NCBI GenBank assembly: GCA_963664465.2
Contig: CAXXSU010000006.1
Span: 62,001-126,000 of the forward strand
DNA length: 64,000 nucleotides
Direction: 5' to 3'
From: CAVOAK01 sp963664465
Lineage (GTDB): Bacteria > Pseudomonadota > Alphaproteobacteria > UBA8366 > CAVOAK01
In this document: positions 25,988-35,331 of the stretch, piece after piece
Numbering within the stretch: position 1 is the first letter of the stretch
Layout of the letters: each line of letters opens with the position of its first letter
Notes under the pieces: generated by a model
The model's database searches: none
Seen by the model: only the letters and a program-made list of their open reading frames with translations
Told to the model about the DNA's origin: nothing
Made by a program: the position numbers and the translations under genes

Positions 25988-27601
25988 ATGAGTAACGACA
26001 CGCAGACGACAAATGAAGGCCGGGACACAGCGCAAGCTGTACCCCGGCCTGATTTGGCAACCGTTCCCGCAATCGAACTGCGAAGTATTGGTAAGAGCTT
26101 TGGCGCCGTCAAAGCCAACCGCGACGTATCACTTTCTGTCAGCAAGGGGTCAATCCACGGCATCGTCGGCGAAAATGGCGCCGGAAAATCGACCCTGATG
26201 AGCATTCTCTACGGCTACTACCGCGCCGACAGTGGGCAGATTCTCGTTAACGGGAAAGCTGTCGATATCGGCACATCAGAAGATGCGATCAATGCGGGCA
26301 TCGGCATGGTGCATCAGCATTTCATGCTGGTCGATACCTTCACCGTGCTTGAAAATATCGTGCTCGGCGTCGAAGGCGGAAACCTCCTGGCCGGTGGCAT
26401 AGCTAAAGCTCGCAGCGAGTTGGAGCGGCTTGCGCGAGAGTTTAGTCTCGAAGTGGACCCCGACGCGGTGGTCGCCGAACTTCCAGTTGGTCTTCAGCAG
26501 AGGGTGGAAATTCTCAAGGCGCTCTTTCGCGGCGCAGAAACACTGATTCTCGACGAGCCGACCGGCGTTCTGACGCCGCAGGAAGCCGACCATCTTTTCA
26601 GAATTCTGGCGGCCCTCAGGGACCAGGGTAAGACCGTTATCCTGATCACCCACAAGTTACGAGAGATCATGGCGATTACCGAACGCGTGTCGGTAATGCG
26701 ACAAGGCGAAATGGTCGCGCATGTTGAAACCACGGCGACCAACACCGAAGAGCTGGCGGAACTCATGGTTGGCCGCAAGGTCTTGCTGCGGGTGGAGAAG
26801 ACGCCGGCCGATCCTGGCAGCAAGGTATTGGAGGTAGAGAGACTGAAAGTGGTCGACGACACAGGCGTGGTCCGCCTCGACGACGTCAGTCTGTTTGTAC
26901 GATCCGGCGAAATCGTGGGCATTGCCGGCGTCTCTGGCAACGGACAGAGCGAGCTGCTCGAGGCCTTGTCGGGGATCGCCCAGATCACAGCAGGCCGGAT
27001 CACGCTGAACGGTGAAGAGGTCACGCACGAGCACCCTCGTGATGCCCGCGAACTGCGTCGCCTCGGCCTCGCCCACGTGCCCGAAGATCGCCAACGAATG
27101 GGCCTGATCACGGCCTTCGAGGCCGACGAGTCTGCGATACTCGGCTACCATAATGACGCAGAATATAACCGTGGCCCACTCATGGTCCGCGACGCAATCA
27201 TCGCTGGCTGCCGGCGCACGATGGCCAGCTACGACGTACGGCCCGGCGATCCCAGGCTGCGCACCGCCAATTTCTCCGGCGGCAACCAGCAGAAGATCGT
27301 TCTGGCGCGCGAATTGGAACGTCATCCCGACTTGCTGTTGGTCGGGCAACCGACACGTGGCGTCGATATCGGCGCCGTCGAGTTCATACATACACGTTTG
27401 ATCGCCATGCGCGATGCAGGCGCGGCGATTCTTCTGGTATCCGTCGAGCTCGATGAAATCATGTCACTCAGCGATCGAATTCTGGTCATGTTCGATGGCC
27501 GCGTTGTCGGTGAGCTATCGTCCGCGGAGGCGGACGAGCGGATGCTTGGATTGATGATGGCTGGCGTCGATCCATCCTCGCAAACTGACTCGAAGCAATG
27601 A
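25988..27601 (+). CDS. Nucleoside ABC transporter, twin ATPase subunit
   Basis: The 537-residue protein has two fused ABC domains as in sugar/nucleoside (CUT2-like) importers. The first has Walker A GENGAGKST (residues about 62-70), an atypical signature LPVGLQQRVEILKAL and Walker B LILDEPTGVL. The second has the degenerate Walker A GVSGNGQSEL, signature FSGGNQQKIVLAREL, and LLLVGQPTRGVD. Only the first site looks fully competent, which is usual for this family. It overlaps the first permease gene by 4 bases. Confidence 0.93.
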   Translation: MSNDTQTTNEGRDTAQAVPRPDLATVPAIELRSIGKSFGAVKANRDVSLSVSKGSIHGIVGENGAGKSTLMSILYGYYRADSGQILVNGKAVDIGTSEDAINAGIGMVHQHFMLVDTFTVLENIVLGVEGGNLLAGGIAKARSELERLAREFSLEVDPDAVVAELPVGLQQRVEILKALFRGAETLILDEPTGVLTPQEADHLFRILAALRDQGKTVILITHKLREIMAITERVSVMRQGEMVAHVETTATNTEELAELMVGRKVLLRVEKTPADPGSKVLEVERLKVVDDTGVVRLDDVSLFVRSGEIVGIAGVSGNGQSELLEALSGIAQITAGRITLNGEEVTHEHPRDARELRRLGLAHVPEDRQRMGLITAFEADESAILGYHNDAEYNRGPLMVRDAIIAGCRRTMASYDVRPGDPRLRTANFSGGNQQKIVLARELERHPDLLLVGQPTRGVDIGAVEFIHTRLIAMRDAGAAILLVSVELDEIMSLSDRILVMFDGRVVGELSSAEADERMLGLMMAGVDPSSQTDSKQ

Positions 27602-28713
27602 CGAGCGCTGCCGGTCATCTCCCGCAGTGGGTCACGGCTGCCTTATTGCCGGTCCTTAACCTGCTCGCCGCCTTCATCGTCGCCGGTCTCGTGGTGATGC
27701 TGATCGGTGAAAACCCGTTGCGCGTCGTGAAAATTCTTATCTGGGGCGCCTTTGGCTTCGAGGAAGCCATCGGCTTCACACTCTATTACACAACCAATTT
27801 CATATTTACCGGCCTTGCAGTCGCGCTCGCCTTTCATTGCGGCCTGTTCAACATCGGCGGCGAAGGTCAGGCCTACATCGGCGGTTTGGGTGTCGGCCTT
27901 GTTTGCCTCCACTTCGATGCGCTGCCATTCGTGCTGATCCTACCGCTCGCCATCGTCGCAGCCGCTGCGTTCGGCGGCGCATGCGCCTTCATACCCGCCT
28001 ATCTGCAAGCCAAACGCGGCAGCCATATCGTTATCACGACCATCATGTTCAATTTCATCGCCGCCTCGCTGATGGTCTACCTGATGGTAAATGTGCTCAT
28101 CAAACCAGGGCAAATGTCGCCTGAAAGCCGCGAGTCCATGTCCCACACCTGGCTGCCGTTTGTGCATGAAATGCTCGGTTGGATCGGCATTCGGTTTGCC
28201 GCATCGCCGCTGAACATGTCGTTTATCTGGGCGCTCATATGCTGTGTCTTGTTCTCGATCTTCGTATGGCACACGCGTTGGGGCTACGAGCTGCGGACGG
28301 TTGGCCAAAGCCACACCGCCGCGGTCTATGCCGGTATTTCACCGTCCCGCAACATCATCATCGCCATGTTGATATCCGGGGCGCTTGCCGGATTTCTCGG
28401 TCTCAACGAAATCATGGGCGTGCAGCACCGCCTGCTCCTCAATTTTACAGCAGGCTACGGTTTCGTCGGGATTGCTGTCGCGCTGATGGGCCGCAATCAT
28501 CCCATCGGCATCATTCTCGCTAGTCTGCTGTTTGGCGCACTCTATCAAGGAGGTGCCGAACTCTCGTTCGAAATTCCCAAGATCAGCCGCGAGATGGTTG
28601 TCGTCATTCAAGGGCTGGTGATCTTGTTCGGTGGTGCGCTCGAGTACATGTTTCAGCCCTTTCTCGTCCGCCTGTTTCGCGGCGGCGATGCGGCTGTAGC
28701 GGCAGCCGAGTAG
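27598..28713 (+). CDS. Nucleoside ABC transporter permease 1
   Basis: The 371-residue inner-membrane protein has about nine to ten hydrophobic segments and the BPD_transp_2 family motif region (FHCGLFNIGGEGQAYIGGLG). It starts at ATG overlapping the ATPase stop (ATGA). Homologues pair with a second, shorter permease to form the nucleoside channel, as in the next gene. The loop before the coupling helix (YAGISPSRNIIIAMLISGALAG) is conserved. Confidence 0.92.
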   Translation: MTSAAGHLPQWVTAALLPVLNLLAAFIVAGLVVMLIGENPLRVVKILIWGAFGFEEAIGFTLYYTTNFIFTGLAVALAFHCGLFNIGGEGQAYIGGLGVGLVCLHFDALPFVLILPLAIVAAAAFGGACAFIPAYLQAKRGSHIVITTIMFNFIAASLMVYLMVNVLIKPGQMSPESRESMSHTWLPFVHEMLGWIGIRFAASPLNMSFIWALICCVLFSIFVWHTRWGYELRTVGQSHTAAVYAGISPSRNIIIAMLISGALAGFLGLNEIMGVQHRLLLNFTAGYGFVGIAVALMGRNHPIGIILASLLFGALYQGGAELSFEIPKISREMVVVIQGLVILFGGALEYMFQPFLVRLFRGGDAAVAAAE

Positions 28714-28731
28714 ACGAAGGGTGGCCTGACC

Positions 28732-29703
28732 TTGGACTCGTTCGTCTTCTTTGTCCTGATTCTCGACGCAACGTTCCGCGTCTCAACGCCGCTCATCCTG
28801 GCGTCGCTCGCCGGGCTGTTTGCGGAACGCTCGGGCATCGTCGATATCGGCCTTGAGGGCAAGATGTTGGGCGCAGCATTTGCGGCCGCGGCCGTGGCAT
28901 CGGTGTCGGGCTCCGCCTGGGTGGGGCTCGGCGCCGGAATCGCCACGTCCATCGCTCTTGCTTTGTTGCACGGTTTTGCCTGCATCACCCACAACGGCAA
29001 CCAGGTTGTTTCCGGCGTCGCCATCAACATCCTCGCCTCCGGCCTCACCGTAATTCTCGGAATTGGCTGGTTCGCGCAAGGTGGGCAGACGCCGCAGCTT
29101 CCCAATAGTGCACGCTTCTTGCCGATCACTTGGCCTGGCGCACACGCGCTTGCCGATGTTCCGATCCTCGGTGCGCTCTATTCCGAACTGCTGAGCGGCC
29201 ATACGGCGCTTGTCTACCTGGCCATTCTCACCGTTCCGGCAACATGGTGGATCGTCTACAAAACGCGATTTGGTTTGCGATTGCGGGCGGTTGGCGAAAA
29301 CCCGAACGCGGTGGACACAGCCGGGATCTCCGTCGCCGGGCTACGCTATCGGGCGATGATCGTCTGCGGTGCCCTGTGCGGTATCGCCGGCAGCTATCTT
29401 TCGACCGCGCAAAGCGGTGGGTTCAATCGCGAGATGACCGCAGGACAGGGATTTATTGCGCTCGCCGCACTGATCTTCGGAAAATGGAAACCGGTACCGA
29501 CACTGTTCGCTTGCCTGCTGTTCGGCTTTCTCGGCGCAGTTGCGGATCGCTTGCAGGGCGTGCGGGTGCCAATCGTCGGAGAGATTCCAGTTCAACTCTT
29601 CCAGGCGCTCCCCTACATACTTACTGTGATTCTGCTCGCTGGCTTCATCGGCAAGGCGGTGGCGCCCAAGGCGAGCGGCATACCCTATGTGAAAGAACAA
29701 TGA
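28732..29703 (+). CDS. Nucleoside ABC transporter permease 2
   Basis: The second BPD_transp_2 permease, 323 residues, with hydrophobic spans throughout and the typical FAERSGIVDIGLEGKMLGAA segment at the N-terminus. The best start is a TTG (MDSFVFFVLILDATFRV); no ATG fits. It pairs with the preceding permease. Its TGA stop overlaps the ATG of the cytidine deaminase gene, tying transport to catabolism. Confidence 0.91.
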   Translation: MDSFVFFVLILDATFRVSTPLILASLAGLFAERSGIVDIGLEGKMLGAAFAAAAVASVSGSAWVGLGAGIATSIALALLHGFACITHNGNQVVSGVAINILASGLTVILGIGWFAQGGQTPQLPNSARFLPITWPGAHALADVPILGALYSELLSGHTALVYLAILTVPATWWIVYKTRFGLRLRAVGENPNAVDTAGISVAGLRYRAMIVCGALCGIAGSYLSTAQSGGFNREMTAGQGFIALAALIFGKWKPVPTLFACLLFGFLGAVADRLQGVRVPIVGEIPVQLFQALPYILTVILLAGFIGKAVAPKASGIPYVKEQ

Positions 29704-30098
29704 GCGATATCGACGACCTCATCAAGGCGGCAAGCAATGCCAGGGAGTGCGCCTACGCGCCCTACTCCAATTTCAAAGTCGGCGCGGCACTCCGCACTGC
29801 AAGCGGCAATATCTTTAGCGGATGCAATGTCGAAAACGCGGCCTATCCCGAGGGTCTGTGCGCAGAGGCGTCGGCGATTGCGGCAATGGTGCGCGCCGGT
29901 GAGCAAACAATCGTTGAAGCGCTCGTTCTCGGCGATGGTGAGAGTTTGTGCACGCCGTGCGGCGGATGCCGGCAGAAGCTTCGCGAGTTTGCAAGCGACG
30001 ACACACCGATCCATGTCTGCGACCCCGAAGGACTGCGCAAAACGATTTCGCTCGGCGTTTTATTGCCGCATTCCTTCGGCCCGGAACATTTAAAGTGA
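29700..30098 (+). CDS. cdd: Cytidine deaminase
   Basis: Zinc enzyme that converts cytidine or deoxycytidine to uridine or deoxyuridine. The 132-residue homotetramer-type protein shows NVENAAYPEGLCAEASAI (zinc Cys and catalytic Glu in CAE) and PCGGCRQ (two more zinc Cys). The N-terminal APYSNFKVGAAL binds nucleoside. It overlaps the permease (ATGA) and the purine phosphorylase gene (GTGA). Inside the operon it prepares imported cytidine for phosphorolysis. Confidence 0.96.
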   Translation: MSDIDDLIKAASNARECAYAPYSNFKVGAALRTASGNIFSGCNVENAAYPEGLCAEASAIAAMVRAGEQTIVEALVLGDGESLCTPCGGCRQKLREFASDDTPIHVCDPEGLRKTISLGVLLPHSFGPEHLK

Positions 30099-30904
30099 CA
30101 ACGGTCGTCGAGCACGCGGCTGCGATGATTGCCGAATGCGCCGGCGGCGAAGCGCCACGACTTGGAATTGTGCTGGGCTCCGGACTCGGCGATGTTGTCG
30201 AGCTGCTCGATAACCCCGAAACAATCGATTATCGCGATCTTCCAGGGTTTCCTTCGCTGACGTTGCATGAGGGCCGTTTGGTGCTTGGGCAGATTGCCGG
30301 CGTAGGGGTCGCCTGTTTGGTTGGCCGCGCCCATTACTACGAAGGCCTTGGTGCCGGCGCCATGGCGGTTCCGGTCCAAACCTTGGCGGCGGCAGGCTGT
30401 GAAACGCTGCTGGTCACCAATGCCGCAGGGTCGCTGCGCGAGGAGGCGGGTCCCGGAAGCCTGATGTTGATCACGGACCACATCAATTTTGCCGCCGTCA
30501 GTCCGCTATTCGGCGAGCAGGGCAACGAACGGTTTGTGGATTTGACCGATGCCTACGACCCGGCACTTCGAGAGCGATTTCTCGCGGCGGCTGAACGGCT
30601 CGACATCGACGTGCATCAAGGCGTCTATATCTGGTTCAGCGGACCAAACTTCGAGACGCCGGCAGAGATCCGGGCGGCGCGCGTTCTCGGTGCCGATGTG
30701 GTCGGCATGTCGACGGTTCCAGAGGTCATCCTGGCACGCCACGCCGGACTTCGGGTGGCCGCGATATCGGCGATCGTAAATCTGGCCGCCGGCATGACTG
30801 GCCAGCCTTTGAGCCACGATCAAACGCTCGAAGCCGGGGCAGTCGCGGCAAAGGACCTTGCCCGGCTGATTCTCGGTATGCTCGAAACCGAGGCGCTGGG
30901 GTGA
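30095..30904 (+). CDS. punA: Purine-nucleoside phosphorylase
   Basis: Trimeric-type PNP that splits purine (deoxy)nucleosides into base and (deoxy)ribose 1-phosphate. I start at GTG (VTTVVEHAAAMIAECAG) overlapping the cdd stop; 269 residues, normal for the family. Phosphate-site LGSGLGDV, VTNAAGSLREEAGPGSLMLI and the base-site stretch FSGPNFETPAEIRAAR followed by VVGMSTVPEVILARH are present. Its stop overlaps the deoC GTG start. Confidence 0.94.
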   Translation: MTTVVEHAAAMIAECAGGEAPRLGIVLGSGLGDVVELLDNPETIDYRDLPGFPSLTLHEGRLVLGQIAGVGVACLVGRAHYYEGLGAGAMAVPVQTLAAAGCETLLVTNAAGSLREEAGPGSLMLITDHINFAAVSPLFGEQGNERFVDLTDAYDPALRERFLAAAERLDIDVHQGVYIWFSGPNFETPAEIRAARVLGADVVGMSTVPEVILARHAGLRVAAISAIVNLAAGMTGQPLSHDQTLEAGAVAAKDLARLILGMLETEALG

Positions 30905-31689
30905 GCGAGAATAAGGCCGGCACACCACAGCATCTGCGCGCCGCGGCCGGGCGGGTGCTTCCCCTGCTCGACCTCACCAGCCTCAACGACACAGACAACG
31001 AAGCCGGGATATATCAACTGTGCCAGCGGGCGGTGGGTCCATTTGGCCGCGTTGCCGCGGTCTGCGTATGGCCGCGCTTCGTCCCGCTGTGCAGAAAATG
31101 GCTCGACGGCACCGGCGTCCGCATTGCCGCGGTAACAAATTTTCCGCATGGACGGGAAGACGTGGATTGCGCGGTCGCCGAGACACGCGCGGCCTTGAAT
31201 TATGGCGCCGACGAGATCGACCTTGTCTTTCCATATACGGCGTGGCTCAACGGACATGTGGAACTGGCTTCAAAGCTCGTGCGGACTTGCAAAGACATCT
31301 GCGGTTCGTCCGTCACCCTCAAGGTCATCATTGAAACAGGGTGTTTGTTTTCCACCGCCAATATCGAGCAGGCGAGCCACGACGCAATCGCTGCCGGTGC
31401 CGACTTCATCAAGACCTCGACTGGAAAAGTACAGGTCAATGCGACGCTCGAATCTGCGGCGGCGATGCTCTCTGCGATCAAGGCCTCGGGCCGAAAGGTT
31501 GGTTTCAAGGCTGCCGGTGGCGTGCGAACCGCATCGCAGGCAGCGGCCTATCTGGCGCTCGCCGACCACCTGTTTGGAGCGAGTTGGGCGACACCCGCAA
31601 CTTTTCGCTTTGGAGCGAGCGGATTATTGGATGATTTGTCAAAACAGCTTGGCGGACTGTCTAGCGAGCGCGTTGCCGATGCCTACTGA
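30901..31689 (+). CDS. deoC: Deoxyribose-phosphate aldolase
   Basis: Cleaves 2-deoxyribose 5-phosphate to glyceraldehyde 3-phosphate and acetaldehyde. In this 262-residue protein the Schiff-base lysine motif is FIKTSTGK, the proton-relay Asp lies in EIDLVFPY, and the second active lysine in GFKAAGGVR (Pro of the usual GFKPAGG replaced by Ala). Start is GTG, coupled to the preceding gene. A phosphopentomutase gene, which would connect the phosphorylases to DeoC, is not seen in this window. Confidence 0.95.
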   Translation: MSENKAGTPQHLRAAAGRVLPLLDLTSLNDTDNEAGIYQLCQRAVGPFGRVAAVCVWPRFVPLCRKWLDGTGVRIAAVTNFPHGREDVDCAVAETRAALNYGADEIDLVFPYTAWLNGHVELASKLVRTCKDICGSSVTLKVIIETGCLFSTANIEQASHDAIAAGADFIKTSTGKVQVNATLESAAAMLSAIKASGRKVGFKAAGGVRTASQAAAYLALADHLFGASWATPATFRFGASGLLDDLSKQLGGLSSERVADAY

Positions 31690-33010
31690 CTCGCTGCTTC
31701 CGCAGGAGATTATCCGCCGGAAGCGTGATGGCGCAACGCTGAGCGAGGAGGAGATTAATTTCATCGTCGGCGGTATCGCTTTTGGTTCTCTTTCCGAGGC
31801 CCAGGTCGCGGCATTTGCCATGGCGGTGTTTTTCCAAGGCATGAATCAACGGGAACGGGTCGCGTTCACCCGGGCGATGACCGCGACAGGACGCGTCCTG
31901 GACTGGTCGGCTTTGCGGCTGGATGGACCGCTCCTGGATAAGCACTCGACCGGCGGGGTGGGCGACAAAGTGAGTCTAATCCTGGCTCCACTGGTTGCTG
32001 CCGCCGGAGGCTACGTGCCGATGATTTCCGGTCGCGGCCTCGGCCATACGGGCGGCACGCTCGACAAACTCGACAGCATCCCCGGCTACGATACGGCACC
32101 CGATATCAAAACCTTTCGCGGCATCGTCAAGAAGACGGGCTGCGCCATCATTGGCCAGACCGGCGAACTTGCCCCTGGTGACAGACGGCTATATGGGGTC
32201 CGCGACGTCACTGCAACCGTCGAATCGATACCGCTGATTGTCGGCTCGATCCTTTCAAAGAAACTCGCCGCGGGTATCGACGGACTGGTTATGGATGTGA
32301 AGACCGGAAGCGGAGCATTCGCTGCCAAGACCAAGGTGGCAGAAGAACTGGCACAAGCCATCGTCGACGTTGCCCAAGCTGCTGGTCTTCGAACGAGGGC
32401 GATCATCACCGACATGAACCAGGTGCTTGGGCGCACTGCCGGGAACGCCCTCGAAGTGCGCGAGGCGGTGGACTTCTTGATGGGGCGAGAGCGGGATCCT
32501 CGACTCCTGGAGATCACGATGGCGCTTGCCGGCGAAATGCTTGAACTGGGCGGCATCGTCACAAAGTCTGCCGACGCCCGGCTGTCCTTGGAACGCGCAC
32601 TCGACTCCGGGGATGCCGCACAACGGTTTGACGATATGGTCCTAGCGTTGGGTGGTCCTGCGAGGTTTTGTGAATCCGCCGACTCTCATCTGCCAAGAGC
32701 AGCGGTGACGCGCCCGGTTTTCCCGAAGCATGAAGGCCTCGTCATGAGGATCGATACACGTGCACTAGGGCTGGCCATCATCGGCCTCGGTGGCGGCCGC
32801 CTCCATCAGCGAGACATCATCGATTATGGCGTCGGTCTCTCCGAGGTTGCAGGTCCGGGGGAGGAGGCTGGCAAGAACCATCCGCTGGCGATCGTCCATG
32901 CTGCCGACGCGAAATCCGCGGCGAGTGCCACCAGGGCTGTCGCCGCCGCCTTCACTGTTGGCGACAAGTCACCGCGCGCGAAGTCACGCATATACCGTCG
33001 CATCACCTGA
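31679..33010 (+). CDS. deoA: Thymidine phosphorylase
   Basis: Converts thymidine (and deoxyuridine) with phosphate to the base and deoxyribose 1-phosphate. The 443-residue product (E. coli 440) starts MPTDSLLPQEIIRRKRDG, 11 bases inside the end of deoC. The phosphate-binding DKHSTGGVGDKVSL and the signature SGRGLGHTGGTLDKLDSIPG are intact. It ends the nucleoside operon: its substrate could come from import directly or, for deoxyuridine, from Cdd. Confidence 0.96.
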   Translation: MPTDSLLPQEIIRRKRDGATLSEEEINFIVGGIAFGSLSEAQVAAFAMAVFFQGMNQRERVAFTRAMTATGRVLDWSALRLDGPLLDKHSTGGVGDKVSLILAPLVAAAGGYVPMISGRGLGHTGGTLDKLDSIPGYDTAPDIKTFRGIVKKTGCAIIGQTGELAPGDRRLYGVRDVTATVESIPLIVGSILSKKLAAGIDGLVMDVKTGSGAFAAKTKVAEELAQAIVDVAQAAGLRTRAIITDMNQVLGRTAGNALEVREAVDFLMGRERDPRLLEITMALAGEMLELGGIVTKSADARLSLERALDSGDAAQRFDDMVLALGGPARFCESADSHLPRAAVTRPVFPKHEGLVMRIDTRALGLAIIGLGGGRLHQRDIIDYGVGLSEVAGPGEEAGKNHPLAIVHAADAKSAASATRAVAAAFTVGDKSPRAKSRIYRRIT

Positions 33011-33047
33011 CCTCGACGGCCCCGGCAAAACTTGGCGCTGTTCGAAT

Positions 33048-34094
33048 TTAGCCGACGGCGGTTGCAGCAGGCACGAAAGTTCGATCGCCGGTGCCCGCCA
33101 CCGCCTCCTCGATGACGCGCACGCCAGCGCCTGGTTTTCGCGCGTAGTTGCTCAAGAACCGGCGCCAGGCGCGGGCACCAGGGCGCCCATTGAACAAACC
33201 GAGAATATGGCGGGTGATGTGGGCGAGAGGCACGCCCAGTTCCAACTGTGAACTGACGTATGGCAGGAAGCGCTCGATAATTTCTTCGCGTGTCGGTGTG
33301 CGCTCCTGTTCGCCAAAGAATCGCCGGTCGATTTCGGCCAGCATATAAGGATTTTGGTAGGCTTCGCGGCCAAACATCACACCATCTACGTGCTGCAACT
33401 GCTCAGCCGCCTGATCCAGGCTCCGCATGCCACCGTTGATTATGATCTCTAGGAATGGAAAATCTTCTTTAAGGCGGTGAACAAACTCGTACCTAAGCGG
33501 AGGTATCTCGCGATTTTCTTTAGGTGAGAGTCCGGACAGCAACGCCTTTCGTGCGTGCACGATGAGTGTCTGACATCCGGCGTCGGCGACCGCCGTCACG
33601 AAGGTCAGCATTTCGGCATATGAGTCGCAATTATCCACCCCGATTCGCGATTTGACCGTGACCGGCAACTGCGACGCCGCCGACATCGCTTTGACACATC
33701 GCGCAACATGCGGAGGGTCGAGCATGAGGCAAGCGCCGAACCGGCCAGATCGAACGCGGTCACTTGGACAGCCGACATTGAAGTTGACCTCGTCATATCC
33801 ATAGTCCGTTGCGATACGAACACACTCGGCGAGTTCGGCCGGATCGGCCCCGCCAAGCTGCAAAGCGAGTGGGTGTTCCAAAGGATCATGGCCGAGATGG
33901 CGCAGGCGGTCGCCATGAATGACCGCGCCTGTCGTGATCATCTCCGTATAGAGCATGACATGCCGGCTAATGTGCCTGAGAAAGGCGCGCTCATGGCGAT
34001 CGGTCCAGGCCATCATCGGCGCGACCGAAATGAGCCGGCAGGGCGCCGGGTCCGCGTCACGGGTAGTTGCAATCGCCTGAGTCAAACCGTCCAC
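33048..34094 (-). CDS. dusA: tRNA-dihydrouridine synthase A
   Basis: FMN enzyme that reduces U20/U20a in the tRNA D loop. The 348-residue protein has the DusA form of the motifs: VAPMMAWTDRHERAFLR, LYTEMITTGAVIHGDR, and the catalytic Cys region NFNVGCPSDRVRSGRFGACL. Then come VKSRIGVD, HARKALLSGLSPKENREIPP and NGGM. The gene is convergent with deoA and divergent from the aldolase gene. Confidence 0.95.
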   Translation of the reverse strand: MDGLTQAIATTRDADPAPCRLISVAPMMAWTDRHERAFLRHISRHVMLYTEMITTGAVIHGDRLRHLGHDPLEHPLALQLGGADPAELAECVRIATDYGYDEVNFNVGCPSDRVRSGRFGACLMLDPPHVARCVKAMSAASQLPVTVKSRIGVDNCDSYAEMLTFVTAVADAGCQTLIVHARKALLSGLSPKENREIPPLRYEFVHRLKEDFPFLEIIINGGMRSLDQAAEQLQHVDGVMFGREAYQNPYMLAEIDRRFFGEQERTPTREEIIERFLPYVSSQLELGVPLAHITRHILGLFNGRPGARAWRRFLSNYARKPGAGVRVIEEAVAGTGDRTFVPAATAVG

Positions 34095-34288
34095 CTGATT
34101 ATCGCACCTGATGCCACTTCTATATCGCGCGATGCGAGATACGCTGCAAGTGATAGGCCGTTTTCGCGGAACAAAGCCAGAGGCCTATAGTCTGCCGTGC
34201 CGGGTGACCGGCCGATTTACGGCAAACTAGCTTTGGCATATGGTGCAGCGTTAGGCTGGACGGAATCCGTGACAGACCCGCCTTCCCA

Positions 34289-34329
34289 GCATCCGCACCA
34301 AGACTGGCCTGCATCCGCACCAAGACTGG
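34289..34329 (+). repeat. 19-bp direct repeat in an aldolase-gene leader
   Basis: GCATCCGCACCAAGACTGG occurs twice (34289-34307 and 34311-34329) with 3 bases between. It lies immediately upstream of the ribosome site (AAGAGAGA) of the DapA-like gene. It may be simple slippage or a tandem protein-binding site. Confidence 0.7.
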
Positions 34330-34343
34330 AAAGAGAGACAACA

Positions 34344-35279
34344 ATGGCAAACGATCAACGGTTTTCCGGTGTGTTGGTGCCGGTTCTCACTCCTTTTAAG
34401 GCGGACTTGGGCCCGGACACGGCGAAATTCCTCCAGTATTGCCGTTGGTTGCTCGACCAAGGAGTCGATGGTCTCGCGGTCTTTGGCACCACCAGCGAAG
34501 CGAATTCGACGTCGGTCGACGAGCGTATGGATCAACTCGATGCGTTGATCGAGGCGGGCATCTCGGGCGACAGGCTGATGCCGGGAACTGGAGCGTGCGC
34601 GCTCACCGACACGGTGCGGATGACGTCACAGGCTGTTAAGCACGGCTGTCGCGGCGTTCTGATGCTGCCGCCGTTCTACTATAAGGGTGTCAGCGATGAT
34701 GGATTGTTTGCAAGCTTCTCCGAGGTCATCCAGCGCGTTGGCGATGACCGGCTTGCAATCTACCTCTACCATATTCCGCCGATCGCAAATGTACCCATCA
34801 CTCTGAGTTTGATCGAGCGCCTCATAAAAGAGTATCCGGATACGGTTGTCGGCCTGAAGGACAGTTCCGGTGACTGGAGCAACACCGAAGCCGTGCTCAA
34901 CGCTTTTCCCGGCTTTGGCACGTTCGCTGGCTCCGAGGCATTCCTGTTGCCGACTTTGCGCGGCGGCGGTGTCGGCTGCATCACGGCAACCGGTAATGTT
35001 AATCCAGCAGCCATCAAGCATGTCGCCGACAACTGGCAGACGCCGCAGGCCGACGAACTTCAGGCCGCAATCACGCTGGTTCGCAAGACGATTCAGGCCT
35101 ACCCGCTGATCCCCGCCTGCAAACGTATCGTTGCGCATTTCCATAACGATTCGTCATGGACGCAAGTGCGTCCGCCGCTCGATGGTCTCGGTGACGAGCA
35201 GGCCGCGACGTTGCTGTCTGAACTCGAAGCGGTAGGCTTCGACATGGCAGGGCTCGAGGAAGACATGGCGGCGCAATAG
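34344..35279 (+). CDS. Dihydrodipicolinate synthase (DapA) family aldolase/lyase
   Basis: Class I aldolase of the DapA/NAL superfamily, 311 residues from MANDQRFSGVLVPVLTPF. The Schiff-base Lys is in GLKDSSGD, the catalytic Tyr in YLYHIPP, and the substrate carboxylate loop reads GTTSEANS rather than GTTGE. The final assignment (KDG/hydroxyproline/pyruvate-type aldolases versus true DapA) cannot be made by eye; the isolated locus, away from lysine genes, argues for a catabolic role. Confidence 0.82.
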   Translation: MANDQRFSGVLVPVLTPFKADLGPDTAKFLQYCRWLLDQGVDGLAVFGTTSEANSTSVDERMDQLDALIEAGISGDRLMPGTGACALTDTVRMTSQAVKHGCRGVLMLPPFYYKGVSDDGLFASFSEVIQRVGDDRLAIYLYHIPPIANVPITLSLIERLIKEYPDTVVGLKDSSGDWSNTEAVLNAFPGFGTFAGSEAFLLPTLRGGGVGCITATGNVNPAAIKHVADNWQTPQADELQAAITLVRKTIQAYPLIPACKRIVAHFHNDSSWTQVRPPLDGLGDEQAATLLSELEAVGFDMAGLEEDMAAQ

Positions 35280-35331
35280 CCCCACAGCGTTTCCGCCGGG
35301 TAGCCATGGCGGCACGGTGGACCGCCGGTCG

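Noticed and set aside
30700..30998. Minus-strand and alternative-frame ORFs over the PNP and deoC genes
   Set aside because: They overlap well-supported genes linked by GTGA junctions and have no recognisable domains.
33625..33645. DnaA-like box TTATCCACC within dusA
   Set aside because: A single one-mismatch site inside a coding region, expected by chance.
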